Assembly (NCBI GenBank): GCA_031401675.1 | Contig: JANNRR010000003.1 | Span: 1 to 5,359 of the forward strand | Direction: 5' to 3' | Source: JANNRR01 sp031401675 | GTDB lineage: Bacteria > Pseudomonadota > Alphaproteobacteria > Rhodobacterales > Rhodobacteraceae | DNA: 5,359 bases | Shown here: piece after piece, positions 1-3,868 of the stretch | Position numbering within the stretch: the stretch's first letter is position 1 | Layout: the number at the start of each line of letters is the position of its first letter | The notes under the pieces: model-generated | The model's database searches: none | Seen by the model: the letters and a program-made list of their open reading frames with translations, nothing else | What the model was told of the DNA's origin: nothing | Translations under genes and position numbers: made by a program

Positions 1-1158
1 GAGCATCGGGGTTTTCAGCTCGATCGAGCCGCCCCACATTGTGGCGATCCACGAGAAGATTTTGATGCCCGTGGGCACCGCGATGACCATGGTTGCCAGC
101 ATGAAATATCTTTGCTGGGTCAGCGACATGCCGACCGTGTACATGTGGTGCGCCCAGACCACGAAGCCCAGCGCCCCGATCGCCACCATCGCATAGACCA
201 TCGGCAGATAACCGAAGATCGGCTTTTTCGAGAAGGTCGCGATGACGTGGCTGATGATCCCGAAAGCGGGCAGGACGATGATGTAGACCTCGGGGTGGCC
301 GAAGAACCACAGGATATGCTGGTACAGCACCGGATCGCCGCCGCCTTCGGGATAAAAGAAGGTGGTGCCGAAGTTGCGGTCGGTCAGCAGCATGGTGATG
401 GCACCGGCCAGCACCGGCAACGACAACAGGATCAGCCAGGCGGTGACAAAGATCGACCACGGGAACAGCGGCATCTTGTGCATGGTCATGCCCGGAGCGC
501 GCATGTTCAGGATGGTGGTGATCATGTTGATCGCACCCAGGATCGACGAGGCGCCGGACAGATGGACGGCAAAGATCGCCAGATCCATCGACAGGCCTTC
601 TTCATTGGTCGACAGCGGCGGATACAACACCCAGCCGACGCCCGACCCCAGCTGACCATTGCCGCCCGGTGACAGCACCGAGGCCACTGCCAGCGAGGTG
701 CCTGCGACATAGAGCCAGTACGACAGGTTGTTCAGCCGCGGAAACGCCATGTCGGGCGCGCCGATCATCAGCGGCATGAAATAGTTGCCAAAGCCGCCGA
801 ACAGCGCCGGGATCACCACGAAGAACATCATCAGGATGCCGTGCGCCGTCACCAGCACGTTCCACAGATGGCCGTTCGGGGTGCATTCGGCAACCGTTGC
901 CGCCGCCGTGGCCCGCGCGCCTTCCAGGCACATGAACTGCACGCCGGGCTGCATCAGCTCCATCCGCATGTAGATGGTGAAGGAAACGGCGATGAACCCG
1001 ACCACGGACGCGGTAAAGATGTACAGCAGCCCGATGTCCTTGTGGTTCGTCGACATGAACCAGCGGGTGAAGAACCCCTTTTCAGCATGCGCCGCGTGCG
1101 GTGCCCCGTGGTCACTGCCATGGTCACTGCCTTGGCCATGAATGGCTGCGTCGGCCAT
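1..1158 (-). CDS. ctaD: Cytochrome c oxidase subunit I, aa3 type (partial: C-terminus beyond left edge)
   Basis: This is the catalytic subunit of the inner-membrane aa3-type cytochrome c oxidase. It reduces O2 to water at the haem a3/CuB centre and pumps protons. The 386 codons visible are the N-terminal part of a protein usually about 550 residues long. Ligands and channel residues are all present: haem a ligand His106, D-channel entry Asp136 (in APDMAF), the HPEVY block 288-292 with CuB ligand His288, proton-gating Glu290 and cross-linked Tyr292, CuB ligands His337-His338, and K-channel Lys366. The haem a3 ligand and the second haem a ligand would lie past the edge. The N-terminus up to about residue 25 is rich in His, Gly and Ala, as in Paracoccus. 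The start is set by MADAAIHG, which matches the Paracoccus N-terminus, and by AGGAGG six bases upstream. No frame break is visible. The spacing from the upstream exporter gene (173 bp) suggests separate transcription. Confidence 0.97.
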   Translation of the reverse strand, partial: MADAAIHGQGSDHGSDHGAPHAAHAEKGFFTRWFMSTNHKDIGLLYIFTASVVGFIAVSFTIYMRMELMQPGVQFMCLEGARATAAATVAECTPNGHLWNVLVTAHGILMMFFVVIPALFGGFGNYFMPLMIGAPDMAFPRLNNLSYWLYVAGTSLAVASVLSPGGNGQLGSGVGWVLYPPLSTNEEGLSMDLAIFAVHLSGASSILGAINMITTILNMRAPGMTMHKMPLFPWSIFVTAWLILLSLPVLAGAITMLLTDRNFGTTFFYPEGGGDPVLYQHILWFFGHPEVYIIVLPAFGIISHVIATFSKKPIFGYLPMVYAMVAIGALGFVVWAHHMYTVGMSLTQQRYFMLATMVIAVPTGIKIFSWIATMWGGSIELKTPML

Positions 1159-1163
1159 GCTCG

Positions 1164-1169
1164 CCTCCT
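1164..1169 (-). promoter_or_regulatory. Ribosome binding site of ctaD
   Basis: On the minus strand this reads AGGAGG, a perfect Shine-Dalgarno core, five bases (GCGAG plus C) ahead of the ATG at 1158. It decides the start of ctaD and is the only strong ribosome binding site in the window. Confidence 0.75.
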
Positions 1170-1233
1170 GTATCCAAAATTCGGGCCCGCAAAGACGCCC
1201 CTTCGGGGTACCCTGCGCTGCGTTTCTGCGATG

Positions 1234-1262
1234 GTTCTAGATTGCCGGACGCGCCGGGGCAA
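1234..1262 (-). promoter_or_regulatory. Candidate sigma70-type promoter of ctaD
   Basis: On the minus strand a TTGCCC box (1257-1262) is separated by exactly 17 bases from TAGAAC (1234-1239). Each box matches four of six consensus positions. Transcription would begin near 1227 and give a leader of about 70 nt that includes a small CCCC-GAA-GGGG hairpin. This is a fit by eye to the enteric consensus. Alphaproteobacterial promoters are looser, so it is a candidate only. Confidence 0.35.
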
Positions 1263-1331
1263 TGTTCGACAATGCCGCAGACGGCGAAAAATTGTCGCGG
1301 TGCCGCATTCCGGTGCCGATTTTCCGGCGGC

Positions 1332-1925
1332 TCAGGGAAACAGCACCGGGTAAAGCGACGCGACCAGCAACAGCGCCATGGTGATGTTGAAGCCTTGCAG
1401 CCGCACCGGGTTGGTCAACACCCGCTGCATCTGCTGACCCAGCATGGCCCACAGCGCGACCGAGGGCAGGTTGACCACGCCAAAGATCAGCGCCACCAGC
1501 GCTATCGCGGCCAGCGACTGGTCCGGGGCATAGGCACTGACCGCAGTCAGCGCCATCGCCCAGGCCTTGGGGTTGACCCACTGAAAAGCGCAGGCCTGCA
1601 GAAAGGTCATCGGCCGCCCCGACCGGCTGGCCTGCCCGGGCGCGGCGGCATTGGCAATCTTCCACGCCAGATACAACAGATAGGCGACGCTGACGCTCTT
1701 CAGCACCCGGTAGGTGACCGGATAGGCGTCGAACACCTGCACCAGCCCGGCCCCGACGATCACCGCCAACAGCACGAACCCGATGGCCACGCCCAGCATG
1801 TGCGGCACCGTCCGGCGCAGGCCAAAGTTGGCGCCCGACGCCAGCAGCATCAGGTTGTTCGGCCCCGGCGTGATCGAGGTGACAAAGGCAAAGGCGACAA
1901 GGCCGCTCAACAGATCATAGGTCAT
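1332..1925 (-). CDS. LysE/RhtB-family amino-acid exporter (EamB-like)
   Basis: A 197-residue inner-membrane protein, the usual length for this family, which exports amino acids or their derivatives. The family signature TPGPNN is at 19-24, followed by a glycine-rich turn (SGANFGLRR), and the conserved NPK of the second half is at 118-120. Hydrophobic segments lie at about 4-24, 41-62, 70-90, 112-133, 138-160 and 175-195, fitting six helices. By recall the layout resembles E. coli EamB/YfiK (cysteine and O-acetylserine export), especially AYxxxLAWKIA and the C-terminal LALLLV-like helix. The substrate cannot be read from sequence. The start is the ATG at 1925, which puts the signature at its normal distance. 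No clear Shine-Dalgarno sequence precedes it. It is divergent from an Lrp-type regulator 72 bp away, which probably controls it. Confidence 0.93.
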   Translation of the reverse strand: MTYDLLSGLVAFAFVTSITPGPNNLMLLASGANFGLRRTVPHMLGVAIGFVLLAVIVGAGLVQVFDAYPVTYRVLKSVSVAYLLYLAWKIANAAAPGQASRSGRPMTFLQACAFQWVNPKAWAMALTAVSAYAPDQSLAAIALVALIFGVVNLPSVALWAMLGQQMQRVLTNPVRLQGFNITMALLLVASLYPVLFP

Positions 1926-1997
1926 GGCGCAACGCTATGCTGCATCCGGCGCATTTTGGTTGCGTTCTTGCCGGAATTTCGTATTTCTCTGCAACAA
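1926..1997. promoter_or_regulatory. Divergent exporter/Lrp-type regulator control region
   Basis: These 72 bp must carry both promoters and probably the operator of the Lrp-type protein. Two interlocking inverted repeats are visible: cgcaac (1928-1933) with gttgcg (1959-1964), and ccggc (1946-1950) with gccgg (1970-1974). The stretch is also more AT-rich than the flanking genes from 1975 on. Lrp-family proteins usually bind several degenerate, partly palindromic sites, so these repeats are reasonable operator half-sites. Neither gene has an obvious Shine-Dalgarno sequence. No promoter box is convincing. Confidence 0.5.
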
Positions 1998-2450
1998 ATG
2001 GCAAGGATCGACGCAATCAACGAACGGATATTGCAGATACTGGCCGGCGATGGCCGGATCAGCAACATCGACCTGGCGGCGCAGGCCGGTCTGTCGCCGT
2101 CGGCCTGCCTGCGCCGGGTGCAGGAGCTGGAGCGGGCGGGCATCATCACCGGCTACCGAGCCGTGATCGACCGGGCGGCGCTCGGGGCCGGGTTCACCGC
2201 CTATGTCGGCGTCGGGCTGTCGGACCATTCCAAGGCCAGTCAGGCGGCATTCGAACGCTCGATCGCCCGCGCGCCCGAGGTGCGGGAATGCCACAACGTC
2301 ACCGGCGTGATCGAATACATCCTGCGCATCGAGGTGGCGGATCTGGCCGCCTACAAGCTGTTTCATTCCGATGTGCTGGGCACGCTCGCGCAGGTGACAT
2401 CGCTGACCACCTATGTGGTGATGGACAGCCCCAAGGACGAACGGGCGTAA
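1998..2450 (+). CDS. Lrp/AsnC-family transcriptional regulator
   Basis: A 150-residue regulator, close to the usual 150-165 for this family. Residues 1-60 form the winged helix-turn-helix: 'IDAINERILQIL' opens as in Lrp, and the recognition helix is about 33-46 (SPSACLRRVQELE). Residues about 66-142 form the RAM domain, which assembles octamers and binds amino acids. Its VTG-x-x-EY-x-L stretch (101-109) corresponds to the usual VTG-x-YDY-x-L ligand turn, with Glu106 where Asp is common. The start chosen is the ATG at 1998, giving MARIDAIN as in family N-termini. The frame is open far upstream, but that part is only the antisense of the exporter. No strong ribosome binding site is visible. It is divergent from the LysE-type gene, so it probably senses an amino acid and controls that exporter and itself. 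Confidence 0.94.
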   Translation: MARIDAINERILQILAGDGRISNIDLAAQAGLSPSACLRRVQELERAGIITGYRAVIDRAALGAGFTAYVGVGLSDHSKASQAAFERSIARAPEVRECHNVTGVIEYILRIEVADLAAYKLFHSDVLGTLAQVTSLTTYVVMDSPKDERA

Positions 2451-2507
2451 GGTGCGCCGGGCTGACGTGCGGGGGGTCTGACATGCGGTGCCCCGGACAA
2501 GAAACAG

Positions 2508-2531
2508 CAAGAGTTTTCAGCAAAACTCTTG
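2508..2531 (+). repeat. Perfect inverted repeat A (10-bp stem, 4-base loop)
   Basis: The arm caagagtttt (2508-2517) and the arm aaaactcttg (2522-2531) are exact reverse complements around the loop cagc. No T-run follows, so it is not a standard intrinsic terminator in this direction. It lies 57 bp after the stop of the Lrp-type gene. Confidence 0.85.
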
Positions 2532-2548
2532 GCAAAATCCTTGCCAAG
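2528..2548 (+). repeat. Inverted repeat B, competing with A and C
   Basis: The arm cttggcaa (2528-2535) and the arm ttgccaag (2541-2548) are exact reverse complements around a five-base loop. Its left arm uses the end of repeat A and its right arm uses the centre of repeat C, so B cannot form together with either complete neighbour. Confidence 0.75.
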
Positions 2549-2555
2549 GATTTTG
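2533..2555 (+). repeat. Perfect palindrome C (11-bp arms around one base)
   Basis: The arm caaaatccttg (2533-2543) and the arm caaggattttg (2545-2555) mirror each other exactly around c2544. As RNA this gives a stem of about ten pairs with a three-base loop. The 3' arm ends in TTTT, but GC-rich sequence follows, so termination is uncertain. The A-rich start and T-rich end are mirrored, so it could act on either strand. Confidence 0.85.
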
Positions 2556-2718
2556 GTCCCGGCCCAACTTGGCCCGACAGGGTGCGGTCCGGTCCGGGGT
2601 CGGGCTGCTGCCACCGCAGACCCGTGCGTCTGGCGACAGCCACCGCCGGGTTTCGGCGTTGCATTGCGCCGGTCGCGTGGCTATTGCCGGATCAGGCGAC
2701 GGACGGGGGGACAGGCGG

Positions 2719-3465
2719 ATGAATCTCTATGATCTGAACGGCCGCGTCGCGGTCATTACCGGCGGCGCCCAGGGCATCGGTCTGGCCGTCGCCCGGCGGA
2801 TGCGCGCCTCGGGCGCCAGCATCGCCATCTGGGACAGCAACGGCGACATGGCCACGGCGGCGGCGGCCGAACTTGGCGGCGACACCCGGGCCTACAGCGT
2901 CAATGTCGCCGACGGCCCGGCGGTCATGGCCGCAGCGCAGGCGGTAGAGGCGGCACAGGGGCCGGTGGCGGTCATGGTCGCCAGCGCCGGCATCGGCGGC
3001 TACAACGCCAAGGTTGTCGATTACGACCCGGCCGAATGGCAGCGCATCCTCGACATCAACCTGACCGGCATCTTCCACTGCTGCCGCGCCGTGCTGCCGC
3101 AGATGATGGCGCAGGGCTACGGGCGGATCGTCACCATCGCCTCGATCGCCGGGAAAGAGGGCAACCCCAACGCCGGTGCCTATTCCGCCTCCAAGGGCGG
3201 GGTGATCGCCCTGACCAAATCGCTGGGCAAGGAACATGCCGGCCAGAACATCGCGGTGAACTGCGTCACCCCCGCCACCGCCAAGACCCGCATCCTCGAC
3301 ACTCTGACCCCGGAATTCATCCAGTACATGCTGAGCCGCATCCCCCGCGCCCGGTTTCTGGAGGTGGAGGAGGCGGCCAGCATGATCACCTGGCTCTGCA
3401 CCGAAGAAAACTCCTTCACCACCGGCGCGGTGTTCGACCTGTCCGGCGGCCGGGCGACGTATTGA
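2719..3465 (+). CDS. Short-chain dehydrogenase/reductase (SDR), probably NAD-dependent
   Basis: A 248-residue cytosolic oxidoreductase of the classical SDR fold and length, interconverting a hydroxyl and a ketone with a nicotinamide cofactor. The cofactor loop TGGAQGIG is at 14-21. Asp39 at the end of the second strand favours NAD over NADP. The catalytic set is Asn114, Ser142, Tyr155 and Lys159 (YSASK 155-159). Two usual motifs are altered: NNAG is ASAG (88-91), and the PG after strand six is PA (185-186). The C-terminus FDLSGGRATY is, by recall, typical of SDRs annotated as 2-keto-3-deoxy-rhamnonate/fuconate-type dehydrogenases or generic 3-oxoacyl-ACP-reductase-like proteins. Sugar-acid oxidation is therefore a guess. 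The ATG at 2719 places the cofactor loop at its normal position; an earlier in-frame start (2488) would add an unrelated tail. No pathway partner is adjacent. Confidence 0.95.
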   Translation: MNLYDLNGRVAVITGGAQGIGLAVARRMRASGASIAIWDSNGDMATAAAAELGGDTRAYSVNVADGPAVMAAAQAVEAAQGPVAVMVASAGIGGYNAKVVDYDPAEWQRILDINLTGIFHCCRAVLPQMMAQGYGRIVTIASIAGKEGNPNAGAYSASKGGVIALTKSLGKEHAGQNIAVNCVTPATAKTRILDTLTPEFIQYMLSRIPRARFLEVEEAASMITWLCTEENSFTTGAVFDLSGGRATY

Positions 3466-3514
3466 AGCGTGATGATCTTTTGGTGGAAACACCGATCCCT
3501 TGTTGTCTTACCTG

Positions 3515-3539
3515 CCGGATTTGATTTCAATCAAGTCGG
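3515..3539 (+). repeat. Imperfect hairpin downstream of the SDR gene
   Basis: Bases 3518-3525 pair with 3530-3537 (eight pairs, one of them G-U) around the loop ttca. With g3517 bulged, cc (3515-3516) pairs with gg (3538-3539). It starts about 50 bases after the SDR stop and abuts the next palindrome. It could mark the 3' end of the SDR transcript, though no T-run follows. Confidence 0.55.
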
Positions 3540-3549
3540 GGCATGCCCC
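3538..3549. repeat. Perfect 12-bp palindrome ggggcatgcccc
   Basis: An exact palindrome that overlaps the right foot of the preceding hairpin. The flanking tc and cga add further near-complementarity with a one-base shift. It could be a protein-binding site or the foot of a hairpin. Confidence 0.6.
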
Positions 3550-3553
3550 CGAC

Positions 3554-3613
3554 GGCCGCGCCTGCCTGCCCCTTGGCAGGCGCGATAGTGCGCCAGCCCA
3601 GGCAGGCGCGGCC
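3554..3613. repeat. Perfect 15-bp inverted repeat with an alternative internal partner
   Basis: The arm ggccgcgcctgcctg (3554-3568) and the arm caggcaggcgcggcc (3599-3613) are exact reverse complements around a 30-base spacer. The core of the left arm, cgcgcctgcc (3557-3566), can instead pair with a second identical copy of ggcaggcgcg at 3575-3584, because that 10-mer occurs twice (3575-3584 and 3601-3610). When the outer stem forms, ggcgc (3579-3583) and gcgcc (3590-3594) can pair inside it around gatagt. The stem is almost all G-C. Confidence 0.85.
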
Positions 3614-3648
3614 TGATTTCCCGAACAATGCACCAAGCCCGACCCCGC

Positions 3649-3675
3649 TTGCCCTTCGCTTGCGCTCTCGGGCAA
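3649..3675. repeat. Inverted repeat ttgccc/gggcaa with inner cgc/gcg
   Basis: Outer arms at 3649-3654 and 3670-3675 are exact complements, with a short inner pair cgc-tt-gcg at 3657-3664. It is short and asymmetric, and in such GC-rich DNA it may be chance. Confidence 0.4.
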
Positions 3676-3682
3676 CCGGCCT

Positions 3683-3707
3683 GTTGTCCGTCCACTGGAC
3701 GGCCAAC
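3683..3707. repeat. Hairpin centred on a 15-bp perfect palindrome
   Basis: The arm ccgtcca (3688-3694) and the arm tggacgg (3696-3702) mirror around c3695. Beyond one mismatched pair, gttg (3683-3686) and caac (3704-3707) continue the symmetry, giving 11 paired positions out of 12. The symmetry fits either a dimeric regulator site or an RNA hairpin. Confidence 0.6.
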
Positions 3708-3753
3708 TGATCGGCCCGGCCCATCACCTCGAACGGCCGAACAGATGACGAGG

Positions 3754-3836
3754 GCACAGGTGATTCCAGTAATCTCCATCCTGCTCTGGAAACGGCGGGG
3801 CTCGCCCCTCGCCTTGCTTTGCCATCACACCTGTGC
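3754..3836. repeat. Perfect 9-bp inverted repeat enclosing a second pair, upstream of the pentapeptide gene
   Basis: The arm gcacaggtg (3754-3762) and the arm cacctgtgc (3828-3836) are exact complements 65 bases apart. Directly inside the left arm, ttccag (3765-3770) pairs with ctggaa (3786-3791). The right arm ends 32 bases before the next gene's ATG, so it lies where a promoter, operator or leader would be expected. Confidence 0.55.
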
Positions 3837-3868
3837 ATCACTGCCGCCAAAGCTGACCACAGGCCGCG

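Larger units (their letters stand above)
1159..1331 (-). other. Intergenic region between the exporter gene and ctaD
   Basis: These 173 bp hold the ctaD ribosome binding site and candidate promoter. The half nearest the exporter stop contains a 5-bp inverted repeat (gccgc 1302-1306 with gcggc 1327-1331), with a short T-run (ATTTTT on the minus strand) about ten bases past it. It could be a weak exporter terminator, but the stem is short and the T-run is not adjacent. No gene is seen here. Confidence 0.4.
2451..2718 (+). other. Long non-coding leader between the Lrp-type gene and the SDR gene
   Basis: These 268 bp hold no convincing gene. The SDR frame stays open through most of it, but the translation is Arg/Gln/Ser-rich and unlike an SDR. 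It contains an imperfect direct repeat (ctgacgtgcgg at 2462-2472 and ctgacatgcgg at 2478-2488, one mismatch) and the overlapping inverted repeats at 2508-2555. From about 2556 it is very GC-rich with no promoter that can be read. A G-rich run (2705-2711) sits about seven bases before the SDR ATG and may serve as its ribosome binding site. Confidence 0.6.
3466..3868. other. 403-bp gene-free region dense in inverted repeats
   Basis: Open frames here are short or are antisense to the next gene, and none has a recognisable protein signature. Successive dyads can be read: an imperfect hairpin 3515-3539 (core gattTGAT paired with ATCAagtc), the palindrome ggggcatgcccc at 3538-3549, the 15-bp pair at 3554-3613, ttgccc/gggcaa at 3649-3675, a hairpin at 3683-3707, and a 9-bp pair at 3754/3836 enclosing a further 6-bp pair. 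None is followed by a T-run. The region could be repeats of REP type, a structured RNA, or decayed DNA. The promoter of the following gene should also lie here but cannot be recognised. Confidence 0.6.

Noticed and set aside
112..672. Open plus-strand frame of 186 codons
   Set aside because: It is the antisense of ctaD; the translation is rich in His, Asp, Gln and Arg with no family signature, typical of a mirror of GC-rich coding DNA.
1101..1997. Long in-frame extension ahead of the Lrp-type regulator
   Set aside because: It overlaps the LysE-type gene antisense and is low-complexity Gln/Arg/His sequence. Lrp-family proteins begin right at the helix-turn-helix, as from the ATG at 1998.
2508..2555. 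Intrinsic terminator for the Lrp-type gene
   Set aside because: The stems are perfect, but no T-run follows either one. Only a TTTT inside the last stem is present, so it is not called as a terminator.
2488..2718. Earlier start giving the SDR a 77-residue N-terminal extension
   Set aside because: It runs through the palindromic leader and resembles no SDR N-terminus. The cofactor loop sits at its usual residue 14 only with the ATG at 2719.
3554..3613. CRISPR or insertion-sequence ends
   Set aside because: There are only two arms with no regular spacer-repeat series, and no transposase frame lies between or beside them.
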